The translations under genes were made by a program, and so were the position numbers. The notes below the pieces were generated by a model, which was not told the DNA's origin, searched no databases, and saw only the letters and a program-made list of their open reading frames with translations. Below are positions 45,847-58,718 of a DNA stretch of 64,000 nt, piece by piece. The number at the start of each line of letters is the position of its first letter. The first letter of the stretch is position 1. The stretch is from the NCBI GenBank assembly GCA_902729315.2, contig LR746274.1, positions 2,445,037-2,509,036 on the forward strand. Reading direction: 5' to 3'. Source of the stretch: Spirodela intermedia. Lineage: Eukaryota > Streptophyta > Magnoliopsida > Alismatales > Araceae.

Positions 45847-46320
45847 TCAGTCGTACTTCTCCCGCCAGGAGTAGACGAGGAAGAGGATCCAGGAGAGGCT
45901 GAGCACGAGATCGCCGACGAGCTGGCGGGGCCAGTCGTGGGCGAGGTCCTCGAGCCGGCGCTCGAAGAAGATCCGCCACAGCGCCATGGCGGCGTGGAGG
46001 AGCACGCAGCCCTTGGCGAAGAAGGCCTGGAAGTCGCGATCCTTCACGAAGGAGACCATGAAGAGGAGGAACCCGATCGCGAAGAGGAGCAGCCCCGCGA
46101 AGGAATCGGAGGTCTGGATCAGTAGCTGGTCGTGCGGCGTCGACCCCCTCAGCTTCCTCGCCGTCTCGCTGCCGTGCCCGAACACCGCGACCTCGTCCAG
46201 GTAGAACATCATCAGCGCCCCGCACGTCGCCGCCACCGCCGCCTGCAGGATGCACACGGCGAAGAACGCCGACGACGACGGGCTCGGCGGCGCCACCGGC
46301 ACCGGCCGCTGCGCCATCAT
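45847..46320 (-). CDS. Conserved plant four-helix membrane protein
   Basis: Encodes 157 residues from tandem ATGs at 46320 and 46317. Four hydrophobic helices: FAVCILQAAVAATCGALMMF, FAGLLLFAIGFLLFMVSF, an amphipathic FFAKGCVLLHAAMALWRIFF and GDLVLSLSWILFLVYSW, ending REKYD. FERRLEDLAHDWPRQLVGD between the last two helices is well conserved in the plant proteins I recall, which are uncharacterised (I believe annotated as DUF7865, from memory). Upstream in-frame sequence to 46638 is Arg-rich low complexity and unlikely to be translated. Function unknown; probably an endomembrane protein. Confidence 0.75.
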   Translation of the reverse strand: MMAQRPVPVAPPSPSSSAFFAVCILQAAVAATCGALMMFYLDEVAVFGHGSETARKLRGSTPHDQLLIQTSDSFAGLLLFAIGFLLFMVSFVKDRDFQAFFAKGCVLLHAAMALWRIFFERRLEDLAHDWPRQLVGDLVLSLSWILFLVYSWREKYD

Positions 46321-49300
46321 CACAATAACGCAGCAGAGAGCGGTACGATGGAAAGGAAAAACCCTAACACGGTCTGATTCCCCTCTTCTTCTTCTTCTCG
46401 GCTCCGGCGGATGGTCAGGAGAGCAGATCTCAGCTGCAGCGGTAGCGGGGGAGGAGGGTGGGTGAGTGTTGCTCGAACCACGCTGAGGTCCGGGACGGAG
46501 ACAGGCGCTTCTCCGCGACAGGCGACACAGGGCGACGTGGCGGAGGACACGAGATCTGACCTCATCTGCAGGCAGGTAGGCCCCCACCCCTCCTTCTCTC
46601 TCTCTCTCTCTCTCGCTATCCCCACCTTCTGATTCCATCGCCCGCCGTCCATTACGCTAGTTGAGTTTTTTATTAGCCCCTATTAAAGTATAAAACTAAT
46701 GTAAAGCAGCGTAAAAACTTTATTTGCTCAAGTACTCTCTCTCCAACTGCCCGTCCTTCTTCCTGCCGACACGACGTCAGTCAGCTGGCATCACACCCCC
46801 CTCTCTCCTAAATGACATGGGCTGCTGCTGGTGTCCACGTGGGCCAATCAATCTCCCATTTGGAGCTGAATAACGCTCGGGTCCACTGAGAATATTCATA
46901 TTTAATTTATTAATGATCGCTGACACCACGCGTCTAGCGTAAAGACCGTGCACATCGGGGTTGATCCGACGTGGCGTGGACAGCCAACCTCTCCCATTCC
47001 TTGCCTTGTTATTTGCCACGCCCAATATTTTTAGTTTAAATTGGGTATATAATATTTTCTCGTCACAGAGTATCTAAGTCGGGGCCTTGTTTCATACAAT
47101 CAGCCGAAACAAAAGCATTCTAAACCAGATTAGGATGGAGCAGTTTGCACTGTGGAGCCCTTTTGATTGGCCCAAAATTCATAGTGGGCTGGGCCTGATG
47201 CGATTTCAAGGTCTTGAAGTTATAAAATTGATTACGACGGAGCTGACCTCATGATACCCATGTCCACAATGAACCAACTATGAGATTAACCAAGGTTTAA
47301 AAGAATTATCTGCTTTTAATTATTAAAGATTAATAGCTCGTGTGGTGACTTTGATGTTGACAAATAATAATAAAGGGTAAAAGAAAATATAAATTATTAT
47401 AACTAGTGCATTCATTAGTGTATTATATCTTTTCAGTAGGAATATAGTGAAAAGGAACATCAAGAAATATATATGTATAACAAGAGAAAGTCAGACCCAT
47501 AATAGAAGAAAAAAATTGAAAAAATAAAAAATTGAGGGAGAAACTTGGCGACTAGTATGTTGACAAACTTAAAATTGAATAAAAAATGAGGATAGGTGAC
47601 ACAACTAAAGATACTAAATTTGATGAGAGAGAAAAGAAGATTCTTTCCAAGATATTTGGCACATCAAACGTCACAAACAAATCTAACACATGCTAGAAAA
47701 TCTCTAACAAATATAAAAAAAAGAAAAATCTGATGCTGACATGTCTCCAAAGCAGATTATTCAAATGTTAGTCAAATATGACTGCATAGACTATTTTCTG
47801 AGCTGACTTGGGATTGATCAAAATAATATTTGACCATCTAATTCTCAAATATCTGAACTCTAACAATCAAGTGTTTAGGCTCAATTTAAAGTCTATCTTG
47901 AGGACATTGAAAGCATGTCTCTCAGCATACAAATTCTTGTTACTCATGTTGAAGTTCCTCATTCAAATTTATTTTAAGCGCAACATTGCAAAAGCTTTCT
48001 CAAGCATTCAAACACCCACAAAATCAAAGAAGTTTATCCTCTTAGCTTCAAGACTGCTTTGTTACTAACCTACTTACCATTACTCTCATATATGAAGGGA
48101 TTCTAAGGAGTGTTGATAAAAGGGATAGAAAGACAAGCAATGCCTTGGTGTTTAACATGGAGAGGTATATCATAAAAAAAATTGTGTGAGAGGCTTTGTT
48201 AATCTTGTATATTTCAGGTGTAATACTTTCAGGGAGAATAGTGAAAACTAAGGGTAGAAACTTTTGGTAAATAGACATAGGACAGATGGTTAAACTGCTA
48301 TAAATCTAGCTGTTTATTATTTTTTTCTATTCAATATGTTGACAAAGTATAGCCAATTTAATATGTGTTGACTTAGTGGGTTGACCCAACTTAGACTATG
48401 CCAATCAAAGTTTTTGTGTACCCACTTAATGAATAAAAAGAAAATTCTTGAAACTAGCTAAAATTAGACAAAGTATTTCAAAGAACCAATACACTCCCCT
48501 CTTGGCAATTTGTCTGACCCATCTTGGAACAAAAAACAAGAACTCATTTTTTCATAGTTTTCAAACCAATGATAAATGAAAATTAATTTTGAATAATACC
48601 ACAATTAGGTGATACTTGGATCAGCCATGTATATACTCATGGAATGGGATTCATTTGCATATTATGATTTTTCTTAAATTTAGGTACTGATTTGGTTGAT
48701 GCACTATATATGACCCATTTTCTATGTTTAATCTAATTTCAACTAGACAAAAACATAACTAATATTAATTGTATTATCATTTTCTTATCAAAGTATTGTC
48801 TTATTTAGCACTTAAGAATAGAGAAATTGGTAACAAAGAGTGAAAATAAAAGTGTGATGCATTATCTTCAACAAGTAATTTACTTAATTTTTATAAATCA
48901 TTTAATATTATTAATATATTATTGTGTCGTAGACTAATCATTACGATTTTATAAATAATCACCCTTTTTTATTGTGATTCATATCATCATATTAAATAAA
49001 CTTGTGCTCCTTCTCCTTGGAAGTGGGAATACAAAATTTTAATTTTTTCTTTGATTTCTCATCATGTGTTGAAGTGTCACATTAAAATACATAGTGATTT
49101 GAAGGGAAATGCAATGAATATTATGAGAAATTATTTTCTCCTATATAACTCTTATATAAAAAGAATCAAAAAATTTAGTCCAAAGGAATTACATCATTCA
49201 TTCTTTTGAATCAAAGTAGGAATTAGTATACTCTATATGTGAGAAAAGGGATTGGATCAGCTTACCCTCTTCTTTAAAATTATGAAAAATAAAAATAAGG

Positions 49301-50563
49301 TGGTATATATTCAGAAAAATATGAAACAACTGTAAAATTAAACAACATAAAACACATTTTAGTGGTTTCTAAGTCTATATATAAAATATGGCTGGCATGA
49401 TTTTGAGGCATGTCAAATAAAATCGGTGTCAGAACATAAATTATTGGAGTTTTGAAATAATTTTAACATACCTTAAATCTTCATTTTGACAAGCCATTAT
49501 ACACACAAGTTTACTTGTTGTATGAAATGTAAAAATATATTTTTCTAGAAGATAAATGCCAACATTCAATGTTAAGGGATTGATGTTTGAAGCAAAACAA
49601 AAAGGATGATGACTAGGTGTTCAAACCAAGAGTGAGTTTTCATACAACTAAAAATGAAGAAAGAGATCAAGTGTTGACATATGTTGTTGACTCTTGAAAG
49701 TAAAAGAAGGTGCATGATGGTAAGGTGTTACAGCTAAATAACAATGCTTACTAGCTGCATCAATCAAGAAGAAATGGCCTAATTTTCCAAGACCATACAT
49801 GCATGCTACATTAAATGCACCAAAGTCAAACCCTCTTAAAAGAAACGGCCCAATAAGGCCCAGAGCCCACTAACACAAAATATCTTGTCAACTCTCAAGT
49901 ACCCCGATATTTAAAGCTCGGTGGGGTGTTCAATTGGAAGTCCGCTAGTAATGGTCAACAATGACCTGCGAAGATGACAGCAGCCCAAGTTGGAAGAATT
50001 GTAGACTGGATTCGGACTATTTGGTCTATTACCATCGCTTATAAAAAAAATTTAAATCATATAAGATTTAATGATCAAATACTATTTTCTAAAAGCAAAT
50101 ATTTTTATTTCAATTTATGAAAGCCTCTTAAAAATAATAAATGTTTATACACATCAAGCAGCCCCAATTTTACGAAAGAACTCAAGAGACGTGAGAAAGA
50201 GGGGCGGGCAGAGAGAGAGAGAGAGAGATTTACCTATTAGCATCTATAATTATATTTATTAAAAACTGGTTAAAGCGTATCAGATAGATGATGAAGATTT
50301 ACGGATTAAAAAAAACTTTAATACCCCCAAAAAATATAAAATAAATACTTTGTATTTTCTATTTATGAACGCCTCTACAAAAAGAATTAATGCATACAAA
50401 GATAAAGCATCCCTAAAATTAAAAAAAATAACTCAGTAAAGCGTGAGAGAGAGTGGCGCTGGGAGAGAGAGAGAGAGGAAGAAAGAGGAAAGTTGAAGTT
50501 CCCCTCCTTCGGAGACTAAGTAAGTCAGCTAGGGAGACCAGCTGCAAGGGGGAGCGGCCGGTG
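46321..50563. other. Long intergenic region
   Basis: The left 700 bp is GC-rich and includes a (TC)n tract at about 46594-46613, probably the leader and promoter of the membrane protein to the left. 47.0-50.4 kb is AT-rich with no supported gene or recognised transposon; the frames are short. 50200-50226 and 50460-50480 are GA-rich tracts, probably in the leader of the gene that follows. Confidence 0.5.
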
Positions 50564-50605
50564 ATGGCAGATCCCGTCGGGAGGCATCGTCGGCTCCCTG
50601 AGCAA

Positions 50606-50649
<44 letters not shown>

Positions 50650-51163
50650 GGCGAAGGGGGAGAAAAAGGAGGTGGAAGAGACAGCGGCGGTGGCGCCATA
50701 CGGCTGGGCGCTGAGAGCGGCGAGCCAGCGGCGGACATGGGTGGGCCTCTTCCTCGCCGCCTACGCCGCCCTCCTCGCCGCCTGCTGGCGGCTCCTCCAC
50801 TGCGTGAGCTCCTGGTACGACTCCCAATCCGCCGCCCCCTCTGGGGGGCCATGGCCGGCGCTTTACGCCTCCGCCCTCTTTGGTGGGCTCTTCGGGCTTC
50901 TCTCCATGGCGGCAGCCCTGGCGGTGGCCGTCCCCGCGATGGTCGTCACCTGGATCACCGTCCTCGTGCTGCTCGCCTGCGCAGGGAAGCCCCGGCAGGC
51001 GCTGGTGCGGGAGGGGCGCCGCGCCACCGCCGACATCGCCAGAATTGCCCTAAAGGTGCTCGTGCGGGAGGGCAAGCTCGTCGCCGCCGTCTGCGCCGTC
51101 ATCAGCTTCTTCGCCCTCCTCTACCGCCGCCAGGACCTCCACATCCCTCCGAATTCCTCGTGA
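50564..51163 (+). CDS. Membrane protein with poly-glutamate N-terminus
   Basis: Intronless, 199 residues from the ATG at 50564; the frame is open upstream, but that part is a GA-rich leader. Residues 15-29 are uninterrupted Glu, from a GAA/GAG repeat. Three or four hydrophobic helices follow: WVGLFLAAYAALLAACWRLL, ALYASALFGGLFGLLSMAAA, then AVAVPAMVVTWITVLVLLAC and, near the end, LVAAVCAVISFFALLY. A GKPRQALVREGRRATADIAR loop lies between the last two. Gly- and Ala-rich helices and the TWITVLVLL motif recur in plant proteins that I recall as uncharacterised. No catalytic motif is seen; function unknown. Confidence 0.75.
50604..50651 (+). repeat. Coding GAA/GAG trinucleotide repeat
   Basis: About fifteen GAA or GAG codons in a row encode the poly-glutamate run. 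Length variation would change the protein without a frame shift. Confidence 0.85.
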
Positions 51164-53351
51164 CAGGAACAGGAAAATGCCGCAGAGGAGGAGCCGACTA
51201 TCCCTCCCCCCCTTCTTTTTTCTCTTGTTTCTCTTCTCGTTCAGGATCAGGTTGTCAACTTTGACATCCTTCTCCGGTAGAAGTGTTCATTCGGATGGGA
51301 TGCTTGCTGGGTTTCTTGATCGAGCATAAAAAAATTGTCTTGTAAATTCTCTGTTTAATTTCATCCAAAAAATTGTAAGCCCTCCTCGCTGAACTCATTT
51401 ATCTGCTGCTTTTTAAAAAGATTATGAGCGCTATCACAGCCCAAGAAAAAATGCGTTTAGAAATCAGTCATCCTCTTGCTAATCTTTGATTTTTTATACG
51501 CTACAATTATAAAATTATGGCTAATTTTCTTCTTCTTTTTTGGAAAAAAGTTTTCACCAGCTTTGTGGTTAAATATCTAAATATTTGAAAATATGAATAA
51601 GACTCAAACAGATGTGGGGAGTTTTCTCGGATTTGCTGCCACCAATTCACTAAGAGCTCAACCTAGAGGACCAAGTCAACTCCCTCTTTACATACTCTGG
51701 TAAAGATTGATCAGTTGACCTACTCATCCCCAGAGCTCTCTCCCCATACTCCATCTTTTTGGCTTCTCTCATGGGTAGTATCCCCATGATTGGGCAATGC
51801 TCCATTCATATCAAATCATGTGAGCATGAAATCTTAGTCCCATAGATTATTGTATGCAATTCTGATATTTGTACTGTTATAACTGGGGGGGGGGAGGGGG
51901 AGGAAAACAATCCAATCCTAGACCACATTAACAAAATGGGTTCTTCCTTGTTGACTGATTCACCGAAATTTTCTATAATATTTTTAGAATATTTATAGGA
52001 TATGTGGGAGGATACTGGGGGAGAAATTAACAAAAGAGCGTCATGATCTAGTGAAAAAACTCATTTTCACCTTACACTTTTCTGAATTAGTAATCAAAAA
52101 TAAAAAAAATCTAAAATAAGGGTGTTGAGGATGGGCGAATCTTGTGCCTCATGGGTAATATCCCTATGATTGCGTAATGATCCATTCATATAAAGTCGTA
52201 TGAGTGTAAAATCTTGGTACCATAAATCATTGCATGCAGTATTGATATTTATAATATTATTATTGTGGGGAAAAAGAGAGAGAATATTTGTTGAACCATT
52301 TCGTAGAGAAAAACCCACAATTCTTCCAATGGATATAACTAAAAGAGCGTCATGATCTAGTGAATAAACTCCTTTTCACTTGATAATTTCCTGAAGTAAT
52401 CATCAAATAAAATAAATAAAAAAATAAGGGTATGAGAATAGGCGAGTCTTGTGCCTGATGGGTGGTATCCCCTAAATCAGGCAATACTGCATTCATATGA
52501 AGTCATATGAGATTATTGTATTCAATATTGATATTTATAATGTTATTAACATGGGAAAAAAATCAGTAATTGAATGAAAATGAGTCTATTCACTAGATCA
52601 CGATGCTCTTTTTGTTAAATCCATTGGAAGAATTGTGGGCTTTTCTTTACGAAATAATATATAAATATTGTAGAAAAATTGGGTAGATCGACCAACAAGG
52701 AAGAACCCATTTTGTCAATGTGGTCTAGGACTTATTTTTTCTATTTTATTTATGATTTATTTTGTCGATTGCGCTTCAGTTGGATGTAAATCAGTGGACC
52801 TTAAACGTAAGAATCTGAAAACATCAGATTAACCAAACGGTCAAGAAAGTCAATGGAGGCAAGATCTAGTCGCATTTTACAGAAATATCCCTAGAATATT
52901 ATCGTTCTTGTGGGACAGTCCTTGCTTGGGGACGAAGTGAACGGCGAGAGACGGGGTACACCGCCTCTGTTGGCTATTAAATGGCGGAAGCTGCGGCCTT
53001 CCCGACGGAAGCAGCGGCAGCGGCAGCGGCTTACGGTTACGCGCGTCTGCAAGGGCCCCCTCCTCACTCGCCCCCGCCGGCCTCCTCGCTCGATTGCTCG
53101 TCCTTCGCCTTCGCCTTCCCCTCGGCTGATCGAGGAAGGGGAAGATCCTGGGCTGTTCGCGTGATCCACCGGGAGGATCGTTTCTCCGGTTGTGGCTGTC
53201 TGGCTCTAGAGCTGGTCGCTCGCTTCTGCCTTTGATTACGGTTCTTTTCGCTCATTTTCTTTCGACTCGTTGGAGTCCCGTTGCGGCGGCTTACCAGGGA
53301 CGCTGGCTCGTTCGGGCTCCTCGTACTCGCCATCGGAGGCGTCGTTAGAGA
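51164..53351. other. Intergenic region with repeat block
   Basis: Contains the 3' end region of the poly-Glu protein, the repeat block at 51771-52737 and, from about 52900, a GC-rich leader or promoter for NBR1. An ATG frame at 52981-53235 lies in that leader; a TATTAAAT at 52975 would place it upstream of, or at, the transcript start. Confidence 0.5.
51771..52737. repeat. Tandem and inverted repeat block
   Basis: Three direct units begin with ATGGGTAGTATCCCC-like text at 51771, 52151 and 52458, with CCATTCATAT and TTGATATTTATAAT landmarks. An inverted segment at about 52574-52737 is the reverse complement of 51913-52066 and, in part, of 52299-52378. Shared core: GAGCGTCATGATCTAGTGAA, whose reverse complement with two differences is at about 52588-52607. 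The 52299-52378 and 52574-52653 arms could form a stem of about 80 bp with a loop of about 195 bp. No coding frame is seen. It may be a foldback transposon remnant. Confidence 0.65.
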
Positions 53352-56300
53352 TGGACGCTCCATGGGATTTGGCTGTCAAGGTCGGAGTTGGTCCCTTGTT
53401 CTGCTCATTTCTTCCTAGTTTTTCCGTGTTATTTTTTTGTTATTGATGTTGATGAGGTCTGTGAATGTTGGTTGCCATTTACGCTGTTGTTCTATCATCT
53501 TTTCCTTTCCTGTGTGCTTCTTGTTATTGTGGGTTTTTCTTCCCTTAAAAAAAAGAATTTTTTCCTTTCATTCAAATATCGACTGAATTCTATCCTTTCA
53601 TGGTCGTTTGTTCTATTACCCTACAGTTTCAGTTCCGTATAACCCCCCTGTTAATCGTTTCGTTGTCCCTGTTGATTTAGCTAGTTGATGGTTGATTTAT
53701 GAAGACTTGTTGTTACGAAACTGGTTTTATTCTGAATATAATGAACGAAAGATAAACGTTTAGTTTTTCTTTTGAGGAGAAGCCTAGATTGGAAATCTCT
53801 TTGAAATACGAAACACTTGTGATCTTGGATGTGGTTATAGCCTATGAACCGTTTGTTTCATGGGTACCGGTATCGGCTCTTCATTGACAGTTATTTTTTC
53901 TTCACTGTTTTTATAACCTTTTTACTCTGGTTTCTGAGTTGTCGAATCGCTGAGTGCTTACATCTCATCGGAAGTCATATCCATTGTGTTTTCTGTTAGT
54001 TGTGAAAGGCACAACTCGTATTGCCTTTTCCTCATATTTCTCGAAATGTTTGTAATTTTATTGCTCAACTGTACAAAAATCATGACATATCTTATTTAGT
54101 TATATTTTATTTACTTTGTGATGGCTCCATCCTTGTGCGTCGGGTCGTTTTCTTATTGGTCAGGAGGTCGCATTATAACGTTAGGCTTTAGGTATATGGT
54201 TTATTTTTATTTTTATTTTTATAACTGAACTAATATTATGCGTAATGGCACATGAAAAATCTGCTTTCAGATGCTTTATTTATCTTCGACTAACAACACT
54301 TTGTATGTTTTCCACTTGGCATATGGTATTTCTGTTTCTGATGACTTAATTCGTTTGTTTTATTCGTCATGCCTATGGATGTAGTTGAGTGTACGGATTC
54401 CCATAAAGCATTTTTCTGACTAACATTCCATGCCAAGTAACTCATTTAATAAATCTAATCCACTATGATATCACTTGCTAGAAAAAAGTGTCTGATATAC
54501 GCCGGTATATTGTACCAAGTGGAAGAAAACGGGTTCTTTTCTTTTCCATGACTTAAACCGGGAAAGAGGACCCAAAAAAATACTTTGGAGACTCATGGTT
54601 GGTAAATCCCTCGTGTTAATTTTGATATTCAGCTTTTCGTATTACATGGTTCATCCATGAGTCTCTTTTTGGATGTTCAACGATAGTGTCTAAATGTTCT
54701 AACTTATGCTGCTCAATATTGACTTCACCCATGGTAGATTTAATGAAGATTATCCATAATTCAGAGGTCAATAGAAAATGTGAGAGAAGATGTGGGCTTC
54801 TTAGCTTAGTCCTTTTGATCATGGCATAGAAGGAATGGTCATGGGGCCTAGCATATTCCCCCAACTCATTTTCGGGTGGCCCTTTCTCACAACCTTCTAG
54901 TTCCTTACCATATGCTTTAATAATAGAGAGAAGGGCCCCTCCTCTATGCCTGCAACAGATAAGTGAACAGTAGTGAGATGACATTTGGCTCAAACATCCA
55001 ATGATTACATTATGTGTAGAATCCTGATTTCAAGCATGTTCCACACCATTTTCTACTTAAAATGTTATATCTTCTTGAAGTTAAAGGTCATGGGAAGACC
55101 TTTCTCCTGGTTATTCCTCGTAGCAATGCGTTTCATGACTTGAATATTTCAAGTATCTTTCTGCACATAATTATTCAAGTCATTGTCAAGGTGACATCTT
55201 ATCAAGAGACACCTAGTCTACCCCAGATGTGTTGGCAAGGTTTGCTGACACGAATGCCTCTTCTCATGTCATTTTCCTGAAGTTGGTTTTGATCATTCAC
55301 CTGCGAATGCTTGTGGCACCCTACGAATGCATGACATGCCCAACATGCAAACAGCTAAAAAAAAAATATAGTATTATATATTTAATTAATTTAACTTAGA
55401 AAAATTATGACTTCATTAAAATAAACTAAAATAAATAATAATATGAAAATAATTGTAGTGAAGTTTGTGTATTTACATAAGAACATTACTTCTGTGTTGT
55501 TTGTTGCGCATTATGTATATGCAAGTATACATTATTTTGTCATGGTTAACTAATATTAGAAATTGTTTTTACTGCATTGAAAACGTCTTGTTGTCACTTT
55601 AGTCCGGGAGTGAATCAAGGCATGGCCTGATTCATCAAAAAAGCTATTATCATCTGATTTGTCCTTCTGTAATGGTTCAATTCTTCTGTAAATTTCTTCC
55701 AAATATTTACGTTTAGCCAAAGAAACTATTTTTTTTGTAAAGCATACTTCTCTTTCTGTTTGTTTTAATGACGTCTGGTTGTTTTTCAAGATACATAACT
55801 CTTATTCTCCTTTTTTCCTCCTTTCGTTCCTTTTGGATTCTGCAGGTAAAATATGGCAATACTCTCAGGCGTTTCGGTGTCAATGTCCATGGGCTACACA
55901 TTGATCTTGATATTAATAAATTGAGGACAAAGATCCTCACTCTTTTCAAGCTCGATCCAAATGCCAATATTAGTCTTACCTACACTGATGAAGATGGTGA
56001 TTTGGTGACGCTTGTTACTGATGAGGAATTGCATGATGCTGTTGTTGGGCAGCGTTTGAATCCACTCAGGATAAATGTGGAGTTGAACACTGATTCCACT
56101 GTTAGACCGCCTGCAGAGCCTTCGGGCGCTTTCACAGGAACTGCCACTGAGGGAACTCAGGCAAAACAACTGAGTTATGCTGTTAATGAAGCGCTGAAAT
56201 CAGTTCCAGACCCACTCCGCAGTGTTCTTTCTAGAATTTCCCATGATTTTGCTTCCAAAGCTGCTGAAACTGCACCGGCTCTTGCCGAATTTGTGGAATA

Positions 56301-58718
56301 TTTTTCGAAGCTGGGATCATCCCATACCACTACAATTATTGATGCTCTGAACAATCCAGACTTGGTGAGAACAAGTGCTGATAGAGCGGATAGCCAGGTA
56401 GATCCTACCAACAATGGCACGGCTAAGCCACATTTGGATGACCCAATTCCTCAGCATGTGTTTTTTGGGAGTTCTAGCCTTGATAAGAATGCTTTCACCA
56501 AGAACATTACAGAGCACTCTGGAATCAGTAAAAACACCCCCCAGCAAATTCCCAAACCAATTTCAGATCTTGATTTGGGCAGGCCTGAGCTTTTATCTCT
56601 CAAAGAATCATTTTCAACAGCTTGGATTGCTAACATGGAAGAATCTGAAAAGGCTTCTTATGATCAAACTAATGGATTGTCTGCGGCGGTGGCCGGTTCA
56701 GCACCCCCTGTTGGTCAAGCAGCCCAGGATTCTCAGAACAGGGACATAACCAAACAATCTTCTCCTGTGACTTATCCTTCCCTGACTGCTGATGACTTCC
56801 TTAATGAGGTCATAAGCGTTCCACGTGGTGCATCTCCTCAGACAGATCCGGCAGTGAATAATCATATGGGTGCACCTGCTCCTCCTGATCATATTCCCCT
56901 CAGTGGTCCTTTCCGGGCTTCATCTCCCTGTCGAAGGGCTTTTGGTCACCATGACAGCACTCTCCGAACATTTCACCGTGGTGTGGTGTGTGATGGCTGT
57001 GGAATGAATCCAATCATGGGCCCTCGGTTCAAGTCCAATGTGTAAGAACACCAGCCTTCTCTGCACACTCTCTCTCTCTCCATTAAAATGGATGGTTGAC
57101 TACTGCTTAGTCTTCTGTTTGGTCGTTGATGGACCCATTCTGATTTGCAGGAAGGCAGACTACGACTTGTGCAGCATATGCTTCTCGCAAATGGGCAGCG
57201 AGGCTGATTACACCAGGATCGACCGAGCACTGTACCGACCCCCAAGATTCCCAAAGGACTTCCATAATCATGTGCTCGCTTTATCCAGCCTCATCATCTA
57301 CTATGTTGCTGTGTGTGTCCTGCTTTCTAACTCTATTCATCTTTCGGATTGCAGCACTCTCGCATGCATGGGTTCCCGGGCTGCCGAGGTCCTGGTTACA
57401 GGCTGCTCAAAGCAAAACTTGACAGTCGCTTCATCCAAGATGTGACTGTTATGGATGGGACTCCAATGGCTCCGCTGACTCCTTTCACCAAGATCTGGAG
57501 GATGCGCAACAATGGAACCGTAGAGTGGCCTGCAGGAACGCAGCTCATGTGGATTGGAGGCGACCGATTTTCAGACAGAGTCTCTGTCTTGTTGGAGGTT
57601 TGTAGGTCAACGTTCACAGCTGATTTATTTTCATGATCCATGAATTTTGCCTATAAGGAAGATAAAAGATGAAATATCGATCCATGGGGACTATTGATTA
57701 ATGATTCATGATTATCCACAGTTTCAGTCATAGAAAATGTCTACTCCACACGTTTATGATGACTTAAAGCTTCATGATTTATGCAGATCTCCCAGAACGG
57801 TCTTCCTGTGAGCAGTGAAATCGACATTGCCATTGACTTCAGAGCGCCTCTGAGGCCTGGGCGTTACATCTCCTACTGGAGAATGGCGTCACCATTCGGG
57901 CAGAAGTTTGGTCAACGTGTTTGGGTCCTCATTCAGGTGAACCCTGGCCCTGCAAAAGAGCCTTCATCCTCATAGGAGCTTTGTTGCGTTGACATGGGAA
58001 TTTCCTCGGCGATCTCTGTTGCAGGTTGATGAGTCACGCCCAAATTCAGCCGGCGGCACTGCTCCGCAAGAACTGAACCTAAACCTGCCCCCAGAATCTG
58101 TGGAGGCGTCGGGCTTGGGAGCTATCGACATGAATGCTGAGCCGGTAGAGATGGTTCCATCTGTGGCGGTGGTTGATCCTAGCCTAGGCATGGTGGAGCT
58201 GATGAAGCCTAACGTCGATCTCCTGAACCAGGCTGCCGCACTGGCCGCCCTGCCCCGTGGCAGCCATGGTGGGTTCCCCCCCCCATGGAATTACTCTGCG
58301 CTGCCGGTGGCGGCAGCCACCACTGTGCCACCGCCTGGTGGAGCAATGCCGGGGGAGACGTCCACTGGAGACAATTCGATCGAGCAGGCCCTGCTGAAGG
58401 AGCTGGAGGAGATGGGCTTCAAGCAGATTGAAGTCAACAGGGAGGTCCTCAGGTCCAACGAGTATGATCTCGAGCAGTCGGTCAATCAGCTCTGCGGCAT
58501 TTCTGAGTGGGACCCAATTCTTGAAGAGCTGCAAGAGATGGTGAGGGATCTTCTTCCTGCCGCACCCCCAAAGATTGAATACCAGTTTAACTAACCCTCG
58601 CGATTTCCATGGTTTTTAGGGTTTCCACGACAAGGAGAAGAACAAGAAGCTGCTGGTGAAGAACGGAGGGAGCATCAAGCGGGTAGTCCTCGACCTCATC
58701 GCCGGAGAGAAGGAATAA
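53352..58718 (+). CDS. NBR1: NBR1/Joka2 selective autophagy receptor
   Basis: Seven exons: 53352-53381, 55846-57041, 57151-57271, 57355-57597, 57787-57936, 58025-58540 and 58620-58718, giving 784 residues (Arabidopsis NBR1 704, tobacco Joka2 843). PB1 domain about 9-90 (KYGNTLRRFGVNVHGLHIDL; TYTDEDGDLVTLVTDEEL), which drives self-oligomerisation; ZZ zinc finger about 388-430 (CDGCGMNPIMGPRFKSN; YDLCSICFSQ); NBR1/FW domain about 475-580 (TKIWRMRNNGTVEWPAGTQL; FRAPLRPGRYISYWRMASP); UBA1 about 703-738; ATG8-interacting motif WDPI at 742-745; UBA2 about 747-783. This is the full plant domain order, so the receptor should bind ubiquitin and ATG8 and deliver cargo to the vacuole. Exon 1 encodes only 10 residues, and a 2.5-kb intron follows. 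A C9 run in exon 6 (58277-58285) keeps the frame. Confidence 0.95.

Noticed and set aside
52981-53235. 84-codon ATG frame before NBR1
   Set aside because: Low-complexity Ala- and Ser-rich; a TATTAAAT just upstream puts it at or before the transcript start; no homology seen.
54616-54993. 125-codon minus-strand frame in NBR1 intron 1
   Set aside because: Its first codon is not ATG and I recognise no domain; it may be a transposon trace but cannot be supported.
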